In this document: positions 18,543 through 28,128 of the stretch, in pieces
Numbering within the stretch: position 1 is the first letter of the stretch
Layout of the letters: each line of letters starts with the position of its first letter
Assembly (NCBI RefSeq): GCF_003367175.1
Contig: NZ_QRGA01000015.1
Location: 124,001-188,000, forward strand
DNA from: Trinickia dinghuensis
Lineage (GTDB): Bacteria > Pseudomonadota > Gammaproteobacteria > Burkholderiales > Burkholderiaceae
Length of the DNA stretch: 64,000 nucleotides
Direction of reading: 5' to 3'
The notes under the pieces: generated by a model
What the model was told of the DNA's origin: nothing
Databases searched by the model: none
What the model saw: only the letters and a program-made list of their open reading frames with translations
Position numbers and translations under genes: made by a program

Positions 18543-19328
18543 ATGACGATTCAATCGACACAAGACTTGGCGCAAAGCGCCACACAAAAACTGGCGGCGC
18601 TGCTCGCGGCGGGATGGGACAGCGGGATTGCGTTCGGCGATTTGCCGCCCGAACTCGTGCCCACGGATATCGAAGCGGCGTATGCCGTGCAAGACCATTT
18701 TCTGCACCAGCGCCACGTGACAATCGGAGGGTGGAAGGTAGGCGCGAAGTCGCCGGATGCGCCAATCCGATGCGCACCGCTGCCTAAAGCATGCCTTCAA
18801 GAAAGCGGCTCGACATGCTCTCGCCCCGCTTCTCGCCCGCTCGCGCTCGAACTCGAGATTGCGTTCTGCTTCGGCCGTGACTTCGCACCGCGCGCCGCGC
18901 TCTACAGCGACGAGGAGGTGCTAGGCAGTATCGCGCGGATGGGCGCGGCGATCGAAGTGGTCATCAGCCGCTATCGCGAGTGGCCCGAGGTGCCACCAAC
19001 GGCACAGCTTGCCGATCTGTTGAATCACGGTGCGCTCGTGGTCGGCGAGACCGTCCCTTATCAGGGCGATTTTCCGTTCGTGACACCCAATCCCTCGTTC
19101 ACGTTCGAAGGCCATGGCGTCATCAACGGCGCGGCGCTCAATCCGGCGGGCGATCCGCGCCAGCTTCTGCCGCGCCTCGTCAACCATGCCACGCAGCGCG
19201 GAATCGCCCTGCCCGCGGGCACGGTCGTAACCACGGGCTCATATACCGGCATGCATTTTCCCGGCGACGCCGGCGTAGCGAGCGGCCATATCCCAGGGCT
19301 GCCTCCCGTGAGCGTCACGCTCGTCTGA
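18543..19328 (+). CDS. 2-keto-4-pentenoate hydratase/fumarylacetoacetase-like protein
   Basis: 261 residues of the hydratase/decarboxylase family: GWKVGAKSP, acidic metal ligands in LALELEIAFCFGRD, ADLLNHGALVVGE, and C-terminal TVVTTGSYTGMHFPGDAG. Family members add water to or decarboxylate 2-oxo enoic acids with Mg2+. The segment APLPKACLQESGSTCSRPASRPLALELE is irregular but in frame. Lies 53 bases after the MFS gene. Confidence 0.85.
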   Translation: MTIQSTQDLAQSATQKLAALLAAGWDSGIAFGDLPPELVPTDIEAAYAVQDHFLHQRHVTIGGWKVGAKSPDAPIRCAPLPKACLQESGSTCSRPASRPLALELEIAFCFGRDFAPRAALYSDEEVLGSIARMGAAIEVVISRYREWPEVPPTAQLADLLNHGALVVGETVPYQGDFPFVTPNPSFTFEGHGVINGAALNPAGDPRQLLPRLVNHATQRGIALPAGTVVTTGSYTGMHFPGDAGVASGHIPGLPPVSVTLV

Positions 19329-19356
19329 CTCGCCCCTTTCCGTACTCATTGCCGCC

Positions 19357-22300
19357 ATGACTTCCGCCGCCCCTTCGTCACTGTTGCAACCCGTACGCCT
19401 CATGCCGTCGCAGAGCGCCGCACTCTCGCCGCTCTTCTCGCGCTTGCGCAAGGAACTGCGTGGCGACGTCTACGCCGATCGTGCAAGCCGCGGACGCTAT
19501 GCCACCGACGCGTCCATCTATCAGATCATGCCGATGGGCGTCGTCGTGCCGCGTGACCAGGCCGATCTACGCATGGCGCTCGACATCGCGCGCGACCATA
19601 AGATTCCGGTCCTGGCTCGCGGAGCGGGTACCAGCCAGTGCGGACAAACCGTCGGCGAGGCGCTGGTCATCGACAACAGCAAGTGGCTCAATCAAATTGT
19701 CGACTTCGAGCCTAAAGCGCGCACCGTTACCGTCGAGCCCGGCATGGTGCTCGACCACCTGAACACTTGGCTCAAGCCGCACGGCCTTTGGTTTCCGGTC
19801 GACGTATCGACCGGCGCGCAGTGCACGATCGGCGGCATGACCGGCAACAATTCGTGCGGCTCGCGTTCGATCGAGTACGGCAACATGGTGCACAACGTGC
19901 TCGCCATCGATGCCGTGCTGGCGGACGGCAGCGAATGCCGCTTCGGCTCGCTGGCCCATCCCGTGACGGGCGATCGCACGCTCGACATCTTGCGCGGCTT
20001 GAAGCGGATCGCCGAACGCGAGCGCGACGAAATCGTGGAGCGGGTGCCGAAGGTCCTGCGCCGCGTGGCCGGATACAACATCGATCTCTTCGATTGCCAG
20101 AACCCGCGCGCGTACACGGACGATGGCCACGCCAATCTTGCCCATATCCTCGTTGGCTCGGAAGGCACGCTGGCCTACAGCCGTCAAATCACGCTCAAGC
20201 TCGCCCCGCTGCCCGCTCACAAGGTTCTCGGCGTGGTGAACTTCCCCACCTTCTACCAGGCGATGGACATGACGCAGCACATCGTCAAGCTGCGGCCCGT
20301 GGCGGTGGAATTGGTAGACCGGACCATGATCGACCTGTCGATGGAAAACGCGGCGTTCCGCCCCGTCATCGAGAAGGCACTGGTGGGACGGCCCGAGGCG
20401 ATATTGCTCGTGGAATTCGCCGGAGAGTCGCGCGACGTTCAGCTCGCGCAGCTCGAGCGTCTCACTGAACTGATGGGCGATCTGGGCTTGCCCGGCAGCG
20501 TGGTGAAGATGCCCGAGGCCAACGCGCAGAAAGCCTTGTGGGACGTGCGCAAGGCCGGCCTGAACATCATGATGAGCATGAAGGGCGACGGCAAGCCGGT
20601 TTCCTTCATCGAAGACTGCGCGGTCCCGCTCGAGCACCTGGCCGAATACACGAGCCGGCTGACCGACGTTTTCCACAAGCACGGGACCGAAGGCACATGG
20701 TACGCACACGCGAGCGTCGGCACGCTGCATGTCCGCCCTATTCTCGATATGCGGCGCGATGGGGCAACGCATATGCGCGAGATTGCCGAAGAGGCCGCCG
20801 CGCTCGTGCGGGAATACAAGGGCGCCTACTCGGGCGAGCACGGCGACGGGCTTTGCCGCGGTGAATGGGTGGCATGGCAGTATGGCCCTCGCATCAACGC
20901 GGCATTCGCCGAAATCAAGGCGATGTTCGATCCGGACAACCGCTTCAACCCGGACAAGATCGTGAAGCCGCCGCGAATGGATGCTCGCGAGAATTTCCGG
21001 TTTGCGCCCGGATATGCGGCCCTGCCGCTCGAGCCCGCGCTCGACTGGTCCGCTTGGAACGTCACGCGCGATCCTTTGTCCGGCGAGGAAACCGAGCCCG
21101 GCACCGGCACGGATGCCACGCACGGCTTGGCCTCCGCGGTGGAGATGTGCAACAACAACGGCCATTGCCGGAAGTTCGACGCCGGCACGATGTGTCCGAG
21201 CTATCGCGTCACGCGAGACGAACAGCACGTCACGCGCGGCCGCGCCAATACACTGCGGCTTGCCATGACCGGCCAGCTCGGGCGGGATGGCTTGGCCAGC
21301 GAGGAGGTCAAGGCCGCATTGGACCTTTGCGTGTCCTGCAAGGGCTGCAAACGCGACTGCCCGACCGGCATCGACATGGCGCGCTTCAAGATCGAGGCAC
21401 GCCATGCATGGAACACGAAGCACGGATCGACGCTTCGCGAAAGGTTGATCGCTTATCTGCCGCGCTATGCGCCGTGGGCTTCACGCCTGCGCGGCGCGTT
21501 GGCATTGGCGGAACGCATGCCCTACGCAGCACCCGCGATGAAGCGGTGGATCGGCCTAGCGCCACAGCGAACATTGCCTAAATTCGCGCGGGCATTTCTG
21601 TCGGGCGCGTCGGACGCTCAGTTGTCCGCGCCCGGTGTCGAATCGTCGTCCCGAGAAGTTCTGCTCTTCGTCGATACCTTCAGCAACTATAACGAACCCG
21701 AGAACGCGCGCGCCGCTCAGACAGTCCTCGAGGCCGCCGGCTATACCGTTCACTTGAATACCCGTGCCGGAGAGCGCCCTCTCTGTTGCGGACGCACGTT
21801 CCTCGCAGCCGGTTTGGTCGACGAAGCCAAGGCGGAGGCACGCCGCACGCTCGATACGTTGGGTCCTTATCTAGAGCGTGGTGTTCCGATTGTCGGCCTA
21901 GAGCCTTCCTGCCTGCTTTCGATGCGCGACGAATTCTTGACCTACGGTTACGGCGATGCCGCGAAACGATTGGCCGGTCAGGCTTTTCTGTTCGAAGAAT
22001 TCCTGGTGCGCGAAAACGAGGCCGGACGCTTGACGCTCCCGCTGCGGGCGCTCGATGTATCGGAGGCGCTCGTACACGGACACTGCCATCAGAAGGCCTT
22101 TGGCGCCTTCGCTCCCGTGCAGACGGTACTCAGTTGGATTCCGGGGTTGAAGGTGTCCCCGATCGAGTCGTCGTGCTGCGGGATGGCTGGCAGCTTCGGG
22201 TATGAAAAGGAGCACTTCGAGACGTCGCGTGCGATGGCGGAACTGTCGCTGCTGCCGGCGGTACGCAAGCGTTCCGCCGATGCCATCGTGGTCGCGGACG

Positions 22301-22389
22301 GCACCAGTTGCAGGCATCAGATCAAGGACGGCGCGCAAACGGAAGCGATCCACGTAGCGCGCGTGTTGCAACGGTCGTTAGTTGCCTAG
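19357..22389 (+). CDS. FAD-linked oxidase/4Fe-4S protein, YdiJ/GlcD-GlcF-like fusion
   Basis: 1010 residues. N-terminal half: FAD-linked oxidase (FAD_binding_4: PVLARGAGTSQCGQ, GGMTGNNSCGSRSIEYGN; C-terminal cap GTWYAHASVGTLHVRPIL; GAYSGEHGDGLCRGE). C-terminal half: two-cluster ferredoxin region (CNNNGHCRKFDAGTMCPSYR; CVSCKGCKRDCPTG) and cysteine-rich CCG-type domains (PLCCGRTFL; HCHQKAF; SSCCGMAG). Oxidises D-2-hydroxy acids such as D-2-hydroxyglutarate or D-lactate and passes electrons to the quinone pool. It closes the GntR-linked set. The start is uncertain within about 15 codons. Confidence 0.92.
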   Translation: MTSAAPSSLLQPVRLMPSQSAALSPLFSRLRKELRGDVYADRASRGRYATDASIYQIMPMGVVVPRDQADLRMALDIARDHKIPVLARGAGTSQCGQTVGEALVIDNSKWLNQIVDFEPKARTVTVEPGMVLDHLNTWLKPHGLWFPVDVSTGAQCTIGGMTGNNSCGSRSIEYGNMVHNVLAIDAVLADGSECRFGSLAHPVTGDRTLDILRGLKRIAERERDEIVERVPKVLRRVAGYNIDLFDCQNPRAYTDDGHANLAHILVGSEGTLAYSRQITLKLAPLPAHKVLGVVNFPTFYQAMDMTQHIVKLRPVAVELVDRTMIDLSMENAAFRPVIEKALVGRPEAILLVEFAGESRDVQLAQLERLTELMGDLGLPGSVVKMPEANAQKALWDVRKAGLNIMMSMKGDGKPVSFIEDCAVPLEHLAEYTSRLTDVFHKHGTEGTWYAHASVGTLHVRPILDMRRDGATHMREIAEEAAALVREYKGAYSGEHGDGLCRGEWVAWQYGPRINAAFAEIKAMFDPDNRFNPDKIVKPPRMDARENFRFAPGYAALPLEPALDWSAWNVTRDPLSGEETEPGTGTDATHGLASAVEMCNNNGHCRKFDAGTMCPSYRVTRDEQHVTRGRANTLRLAMTGQLGRDGLASEEVKAALDLCVSCKGCKRDCPTGIDMARFKIEARHAWNTKHGSTLRERLIAYLPRYAPWASRLRGALALAERMPYAAPAMKRWIGLAPQRTLPKFARAFLSGASDAQLSAPGVESSSREVLLFVDTFSNYNEPENARAAQTVLEAAGYTVHLNTRAGERPLCCGRTFLAAGLVDEAKAEARRTLDTLGPYLERGVPIVGLEPSCLLSMRDEFLTYGYGDAAKRLAGQAFLFEEFLVRENEAGRLTLPLRALDVSEALVHGHCHQKAFGAFAPVQTVLSWIPGLKVSPIESSCCGMAGSFGYEKEHFETSRAMAELSLLPAVRKRSADAIVVADGTSCRHQIKDGAQTEAIHVARVLQRSLVA

Positions 22390-22391
22390 CA

Positions 22392-22868
22392 TCAGCACGT
22401 CGCACGCGCCGCCACCGCTTCCTGAGCCGCACGCCAAGCCTCGTAGTCGGCACGCGCCCAATCGAGTTCGAGCCCGATGCGGCGCGTGCCTTCTCGAATC
22501 TTCGGCTTGTGCAACGAAAGCGTCAGCGTTTCCAACGCCGGCCATTGCGTGAACGACAACGCGGCAAGCTCCACGGCCAACGTTTCGAGCAGCCGCGTAT
22601 GCGGCTTCTCGGCGAGAAACGTCGTCACTTGCTGGCAATAGCGCTCGTAATCGATCCATCCGTCGGCCGATTCCGTCGGCACGCACCGGTATCCGAGGCG
22701 CGCATCGACGATAACGGGCTGCGGCGCGCCGTACTCGTGAGCATGGATGCCCACCCGCGTGTGGGCGATCAGCTCGTCGACGAATACATGCCAGCCGCGC
22801 CCGCGACGCGCGACAACCGCTTCGTGCAGCAACGCATCGCGGACGGCGAACGGCTCGGCGGGCTTCAC
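22392..22868 (-). CDS. folB: Dihydroneopterin aldolase-like protein, sox operon
   Basis: 158 residues of the FolB/tunnelling fold: FVDELIAHTRVGIHAHEYGAPQPVIVDARLGY, WIDYERYCQQVTTFLAEKPHTRLLETLAVELA, TLSLHKPKIREG. Its ATG overlaps the soxG stop by 4 bases, so it is translationally coupled as the last gene of the sarcosine oxidase operon. Tetrahydrofolate accepts the methyl carbon of sarcosine, so a folate-related role beside soxA makes sense. It is probably an accessory copy rather than the housekeeping folB; symbol by family only. Confidence 0.85.
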   Translation of the reverse strand: MKPAEPFAVRDALLHEAVVARRGRGWHVFVDELIAHTRVGIHAHEYGAPQPVIVDARLGYRCVPTESADGWIDYERYCQQVTTFLAEKPHTRLLETLAVELAALSFTQWPALETLTLSLHKPKIREGTRRIGLELDWARADYEAWRAAQEAVAARATC

Positions 22869-23491
22869 GATACGATCGGCGCGGCCGCGTCGGTGAGGAT
22901 GCGCAGGAAGTAATCGCCGAAGCTGCGGCGCACGATCAGATCGAAGCTATTGTCGCCCGTCGGAATCAGCACGACCGGAGCCTTGAAGTAATGGCTCTGC
23001 GCGCACTGTCCCTGCCCGAAGACCTTCGGATGCAGATCGAGCGGGCATCCGCGCGAGATCACGTCCCGCACGCGCTCCCCGCTCACTTCGAGCACGGTGT
23101 AGCCGCTGCCCACGTCGACGACCGAGGCGAACAACGCACCCAATGCCGTGCGCAGTTTCCCTTCGAGTTCCGGGGTACGCGCTTCGCTCGATCGCACGAG
23201 CCACTCGTCGGGGCCGAGCCACAGCGCGTCGTAGCCGTTGCCCTGCACGATCGTGTTCGGCTTCGTCGGCAAGCGGGCACCGAGCACGCTCTCCACCGCG
23301 GCGATGAACGCGCCGTCGTTCGCCTCGCCTCGCACGTTGACGAGTTCGAGGAACGGCCGCTCACGCAGCCGGAACGCCTTCGATTGCTGCGCCTGGCTCG
23401 CGTCGAGCAACGCTTGCGCGCCGATCATCGGCGATTCGAGGCGCGCGCCCGCGCCGGCCACGGCCGCACTGCTTCTATTCTCATTCCACAT
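22865..23491 (-). CDS. soxG: Sarcosine oxidase gamma subunit
   Basis: 208 residues, folate-binding-like gamma subunit of heterotetrameric sarcosine oxidase: FLELVNVRGEANDGAFIAAVESVLGARLP, ALWLGPDEWLV, VVDVGSGYTVLEVSGERVRDVISRGCPLDLHP, C-terminal RSFGDYFLRILTDA. The start at 23491 overlaps the soxA stop by 11 bases. Part of sdaA-soxB-soxD-soxA-soxG-folB. Confidence 0.94.
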   Translation of the reverse strand: MWNENRSSAAVAGAGARLESPMIGAQALLDASQAQQSKAFRLRERPFLELVNVRGEANDGAFIAAVESVLGARLPTKPNTIVQGNGYDALWLGPDEWLVRSSEARTPELEGKLRTALGALFASVVDVGSGYTVLEVSGERVRDVISRGCPLDLHPKVFGQGQCAQSHYFKAPVVLIPTGDNSFDLIVRRSFGDYFLRILTDAAAPIVS

Positions 23492-26400
23492 GCTGACGCA
23501 CTCCTTCGACATCGTAGAAGACGGGGCTCGTGATCGTCGCCGCCATCGATTTGCCGTTCAGATCCACCGATACCTTCTCACCCATCTTGCCAAGACCGCC
23601 CTTGACCACCGCCATTGCGATCGAGCGCTTCAAGATCGGGCTGTAGTAGCTCGACGTCACGTGACCGAGCATCGGTACGGGCGTGTCGGCAACTTGATTC
23701 GCCGCCGGCCCTCTGACACCGTTCGGCAAAATCTGGCTGCCCTCGGGCAACACATACGCCGGATCGTCGGTCAGCAGCCCCACCAATTGCTTGCGTCCTT
23801 CCTTCGCCGTATCCGAGCGTGTCAGCGAACGCTTGCCGAGGCAATCCTTCGTCTTCGCCACGAGCCCGCCCATGCCGAGATCGAACGGCGTCATCGAACC
23901 GTCCGTATCCTGGCCGACGATGATGTAACCCTTCTCCGCACGCAGCACGTGCATCGTTTCGGTACCGTACGGCGTGATGTCGAATTCCTCGCCGGCTGCC
24001 ATCAAGGCTTCCCAGACGCCGCGGCCCGCGTTGGCCGGCACGTTCACTTCATAGGCGAGCTCGCCCGAGAAGCTGATCCGCATGATGCGCGCGGGAACGT
24101 CGGCCACCGTGCCTTCCCGGAACGACATGAACGGGAATGCCTCGTTCGAAAAGTCGATGTCGCGGCAGACCTTGCGCAGAACCTTGCGGCTATTGGGGCC
24201 GACCACCGCGAACGTCGCGAAGTGGTCGGTCACCGACGTCATGCGCACCTTCATGTCGGGCCATTCCGTCTGCACCCAGCGTTCGAGCCACGTCAGCACG
24301 CGTGCCGCGCCGCCCGACGTCGTCGACATCAGATAGTGCTGCTCGCCGAGGCGCACCGTGACGCCATCGTCGAACACCATGCCGTTCTCGTCGAGCATGA
24401 GGCCGTAGCGGCACTTGCCCACTTCGAGCTTCGACCACGGGTTCGTATAGACCCAGTTCAGCAGTTTGGCCGCATCGGGGCCTTGCACGTCGATCTTGCC
24501 GAGCGTCGAGGCGTCCATGATGCCGACGCTCGTGCGCACGGCCAGACATTCGCGCGCGACGGCCGCATGCAGATCCTCGCCGCCCTTCGGGAAGTACCAG
24601 GGGCGCTTCCAGTTGCCGACGTCCTCGAACAGCGCGCCGTGCTCGACATGCCATTCGTGAAGGCAAGTCTTGCGGATCGGATCGATGAAATCGCCGATCT
24701 CACGTCCGGCAATCGCGCCGAACGTCACAGGCGTGTAGTTCGGGCGGAACGTCGTCGTGCCGGTTTCGGGAATGGTCTTGCCGAGCGCTTGCGCCAGGAT
24801 CGCCATGCCGTTGATGTTGCCGAGCTTGCCCTGATCCGTGCCGAAACCCATCGCCGTATAGCGCTTGACGTGTTCGACCGACTCGAAGCCTTCGCGCGCG
24901 GCCAGCAAGATGTCCGCCGCCGATACGTCGTTCTGGAAATCGACGAACTGCTTCGGGCCGCGAGCGGCGCGAGCTTGCGTTCCCACGAGCCACAACGGCA
25001 TCAGCGGTGTTTCCTTGATCTCCGCCACTTGCGGCGAAACGGGCCGCGATGCCGATTTGAATCCGAGCGCATGAGCCGCCTCGACACCAGCGTCAAGCGC
25101 GAAGCGCAGCCCGCGCGCCAAGCTGAACTCGCCTGCCGCGGCGCCTACGCTGACTTCGGCCTGCATCCCCTTGCCCGGGACGAAGCATGCCTTCTCGTCG
25201 TGCCAGTGCGCCTTGCCGCCCGATTGAGCGAACAGATGCAGCACGGGGCTCCATCCGCCGGACATCGCCACGAGATCGCACGGCAGCGTGGCGACATGCC
25301 CGCCCACCGCGCCCTTGGAGTACGACGCCACTTCGACCGACGAAACGTTCAGCTTGCCGCGCGCCTCGTTGATCACCGCGCCGGCCATCACGACGACGCC
25401 ATGACGGCGCGCAGCCGCGGGCAGCGAACCGTCGCTCTGCGGGCGCGGATCGACCACGGTGACCTTCGCGCCAGCGGCTTTCAGATCGAGCGCGCTTTGA
25501 TAGCCGTCGTCGTTGTTCGTGAAGACGACTGCCTCTTTCCCGGGCAGCACGCCGTAACGCTGGATGTACGTCGACACCGCCGACGCGAGCATGATGCCGG
25601 GCAGATCGTTGTTGCCGAACACGAGCGGCCGCTCATGCGCGCCCGTCGCCAGGATCACGCGCTTGGCGCGGACCTTCCAGACGAGTTCGCGCGTACCCTT
25701 GCGCATCGACACGGGCTGATGGTCGGTCAAGCGCTGCACGACCGTCACCAGATTGTGATCTTGATAGCCGAACGCGGTGCTGCGCGACAGGATCTGAACC
25801 TCGGGCATCCGCGACAACGCATGCTCGATGTTTTCGACCCATTGCATCGCGGGCTTGCCGTCGATCTGCGCGCGGCACGAGAGCAGCGAACCGCCCAGTT
25901 CGCGCTGATCGTCGACGAGAATCACGCGTGCGCCCGCGCTGCCTGCCGCATGCGCCGCGGCCAGGCCGGCGGGACCGCCGCCGACGACGAGCACGTCGCA
26001 GTGCGCGAAGCACTTGTCGTAACGATCGGCATCACGCGTATCGGGCGCTTTGCCGAGGCCCGCCGCCTCGCGAATCTTCTCTTCGTACTTCGGCCACCAT
26101 TTGCGCGGCCACATGAAGGTCTTGTAGTAGAAGCCGGCCGGAATGAAGCGGGCGATCTTTTGATTGATCGCGAGCCGATCCTTCTCGAGCGAAGGCTCGG
26201 CATTGACGCTGCGCGCCACGAGGCCCTGATACAGTTCGATTTCGGTCGCGCGCGCATTCGGCACGCTGTACGCCCCGCTTTCGAGCTGAACGATCGCATT
26301 CGGTTCTTCGACACCGGCCGTCACGACGCCGCGGGGCCGGTGATACTTCCAGCTGCGCGCGACGAAACGCACGCCGTTGGCGAGCAGTGCCGAAGCCAGC

Positions 26401-26507
26401 GTATCGCCTTGATAACCCTGATACGTGCGCCCGTTGAAGGTGAACGTGAGCGGAATCGCACGATTGATCCGCCCGCCCGAGCCCAGGCGGTCTTTTTGAT
26501 TGCTCAT
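23481..26507 (-). CDS. soxA: Sarcosine oxidase alpha subunit
   Basis: 1008 residues. Order: N-terminal 2Fe-2S-like FPLTFTFNGRTYQGYQGDTLASALLANGV region, NAD-binding Rossmann fold (VVGGGPAGLAAAHAAGSAGARVILVD), second nucleotide site (VVFTNNDDGYQSALDLKAAGAKVTVVD), and a C-terminal aminomethyltransferase (GcvT-like) domain (MDASTLGKIDVQGPDAAKLLNWVYTN; SFSGELAYEVNVP) that binds tetrahydrofolate. Oxidises sarcosine to glycine and passes the methyl carbon to tetrahydrofolate as 5,10-methylene-THF. The start lies one base after the soxD stop. The 1130-residue plus-strand frame opposite it is a shadow. Confidence 0.97.
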   Translation of the reverse strand: MSNQKDRLGSGGRINRAIPLTFTFNGRTYQGYQGDTLASALLANGVRFVARSWKYHRPRGVVTAGVEEPNAIVQLESGAYSVPNARATEIELYQGLVARSVNAEPSLEKDRLAINQKIARFIPAGFYYKTFMWPRKWWPKYEEKIREAAGLGKAPDTRDADRYDKCFAHCDVLVVGGGPAGLAAAHAAGSAGARVILVDDQRELGGSLLSCRAQIDGKPAMQWVENIEHALSRMPEVQILSRSTAFGYQDHNLVTVVQRLTDHQPVSMRKGTRELVWKVRAKRVILATGAHERPLVFGNNDLPGIMLASAVSTYIQRYGVLPGKEAVVFTNNDDGYQSALDLKAAGAKVTVVDPRPQSDGSLPAAARRHGVVVMAGAVINEARGKLNVSSVEVASYSKGAVGGHVATLPCDLVAMSGGWSPVLHLFAQSGGKAHWHDEKACFVPGKGMQAEVSVGAAAGEFSLARGLRFALDAGVEAAHALGFKSASRPVSPQVAEIKETPLMPLWLVGTQARAARGPKQFVDFQNDVSAADILLAAREGFESVEHVKRYTAMGFGTDQGKLGNINGMAILAQALGKTIPETGTTTFRPNYTPVTFGAIAGREIGDFIDPIRKTCLHEWHVEHGALFEDVGNWKRPWYFPKGGEDLHAAVARECLAVRTSVGIMDASTLGKIDVQGPDAAKLLNWVYTNPWSKLEVGKCRYGLMLDENGMVFDDGVTVRLGEQHYLMSTTSGGAARVLTWLERWVQTEWPDMKVRMTSVTDHFATFAVVGPNSRKVLRKVCRDIDFSNEAFPFMSFREGTVADVPARIMRISFSGELAYEVNVPANAGRGVWEALMAAGEEFDITPYGTETMHVLRAEKGYIIVGQDTDGSMTPFDLGMGGLVAKTKDCLGKRSLTRSDTAKEGRKQLVGLLTDDPAYVLPEGSQILPNGVRGPAANQVADTPVPMLGHVTSSYYSPILKRSIAMAVVKGGLGKMGEKVSVDLNGKSMAATITSPVFYDVEGVRQHVE

Positions 26508-26508
26508 G

Positions 26509-26829
26509 TTACTTGCCCCCTTGCGTATTCTTGCCAGCGGCCGCATCGGATACGGGAGCGGATGCACCGGCACCCCCGAACGTCTCGTAGCCTTGGAACG
26601 CGTATGTGTTGGTATCGCGCGTCGCCATGAACCAGCGGCGGCATCCCTGCGTGTGCAGCCACTGCTCGCGGTGAACGCCACGCGGGTTCCTACGCATGAA
26701 CAGGTAATCGCCCCACTCGCGATCGCTCAATTTCTCAGGTTCCAGCGGACGGGCGATGTCGGCCTCCCCGCCACATGAAAATTCGCTTTCGGCGCGCGGC
26801 CCGCACCAAGGGCATTCGATCAACAGCAT
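26509..26829 (-). CDS. soxD: Sarcosine oxidase delta subunit
   Basis: 106 residues: MLLIECPWCGPRAESEFSCGGEADI (zinc-binding cysteines), SDREWGDYLFMRRNPRGVHREQWLHTQGCRRWF, the family signature. Small zinc protein of the SoxBDAG complex. AAGGAG ahead of the ATG. The ~35-residue Gly/Ala-rich tail is longer than the family core. Confidence 0.96.
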   Translation of the reverse strand: MLLIECPWCGPRAESEFSCGGEADIARPLEPEKLSDREWGDYLFMRRNPRGVHREQWLHTQGCRRWFMATRDTNTYAFQGYETFGGAGASAPVSDAAAGKNTQGGK

Positions 26830-26859
26830 TTCAGTCTCCTTGTCGCTAGTGCGGAAGCG

Positions 26860-28104
26860 TTAGTGCGCCACGGCAGCGGCGCCGTGCTCGTCGATAAGAT
26901 GGCCGGTATAGAAGCGGTCCAGCGAGAAAGGCGCGTTCAGCGGATGCGGTGCGTCGTTGGCGATCGTATGCGCGAACGCCCAGCCCGACCCCGGCGTCGC
27001 CTTGAAGCCACCCGTGCCCCACCCGCAATTGAAGTACAAGCCCTTCACGTCGGTCTTGCTGATAATCGGGCAAGCATCGGGCGATACGTCGACGATGCCG
27101 CCCCACTGGCGATTCATCCGCACGCGCGAGAACACGGGGAACATTTCGACGATGGCGTCGAGCGTGCCCTCGATGACGTGGAAGCTGCCGCGCTGGCCGA
27201 AGCCCGTGTATTGGTCGATACCGGCGCCGATGACGAGGTCGCCCTTATCGGATTGGCTGATGTACGCGTGCACCGCATTCGACATCACGACGGTATTGAC
27301 GACGGGCTTGATCGGCTCCGATACCAGCGCCTGAAGCGGATGGCTCTCGATCGGCAGACGCACGCCGGCCATGTCCGCCAGCGTCGTGGTATTGCCGGCC
27401 GCAACGACCGCGACCTTCTTCGCCTTGATGAATCCCTTCGTGGTCTCCACGCCGACGACGGCGCCGCCGTTACGGCGGATGCCGGTCACTTGGCAGTTCT
27501 GGATGATGTCGACGCCGTGCGCATCGGCGCCACGCGCGAAGCCCCAGGCCACCGCATCGTGACGGGCCACGCCGCCGCGGCGCTGGAACGACGCGCCGAG
27601 CACCGGATAACGCGCGTTCAGATTGATCGTCGGCTCGATTTCCTTGATCTGCTCGGGCGTCAGGAATTCGGCGTCGACGCCGTTCAGACGGTTCGCGTTC
27701 ACGCGCCGCATCGTGTCGCGCACGTCCTGCAGCGTATGGGCCAAGTTCATCACGCCGCGCTGGCTGAACATGACGTTGTAGTTGACGTCCTGCGAGAGCC
27801 CTTCCCAAAGCTTCATCGCTTTTTCGTAGAGGGCCGCCGATTCGTCCCACAGATAGTTCGAGCGGATGATCGTCGTATTGCGCGCGGTATTGCCGCCGCC
27901 GATCCATCCTTTTTCGAGCACGGCGATGTTGCGCACGCCGTGCTCCTTGGCCAAGTAGTAGGCCGTGGCAAGGCCGTGCCCGCCTCCGCCCACGATCACG
28001 ACGTCGTACTCGCGTTTAGGTTCGGGGCTGCGCCACTGGCGCTCCCAGTTCTCGTGGTACGACAACCCGTTGCGCACCAGACTGAATATCGAAAAGCGGC
28101 TCAT
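26860..28104 (-). CDS. soxB: Sarcosine oxidase beta subunit
   Basis: 414 residues, DAO-family flavoprotein: [25 protein letters not shown] fold near residue 35, [23 protein letters not shown] (covalent-flavin histidine region family-wide), C-terminal [29 protein letters not shown]. Carries out sarcosine oxidation within the tetramer. Follows sdaA by 24 bases in the same operon. Confidence 0.97.
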   Translation of the reverse strand: MSRFSIFSLVRNGLSYHENWERQWRSPEPKREYDVVIVGGGGHGLATAYYLAKEHGVRNIAVLEKGWIGGGNTARNTTIIRSNYLWDESAALYEKAMKLWEGLSQDVNYNVMFSQRGVMNLAHTLQDVRDTMRRVNANRLNGVDAEFLTPEQIKEIEPTINLNARYPVLGASFQRRGGVARHDAVAWGFARGADAHGVDIIQNCQVTGIRRNGGAVVGVETTKGFIKAKKVAVVAAGNTTTLADMAGVRLPIESHPLQALVSEPIKPVVNTVVMSNAVHAYISQSDKGDLVIGAGIDQYTGFGQRGSFHVIEGTLDAIVEMFPVFSRVRMNRQWGGIVDVSPDACPIISKTDVKGLYFNCGWGTGGFKATPGSGWAFAHTIANDAPHPLNAPFSLDRFYTGHLIDEHGAAAVAH

Positions 28105-28128
28105 AGCGGTGTGGTCCCGAATGGTCGA

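Noticed and set aside
23238-26630. 1130-residue plus-strand frame
   Set aside because: Exactly antisense to soxA, with no conserved motif; shadow of a real gene.
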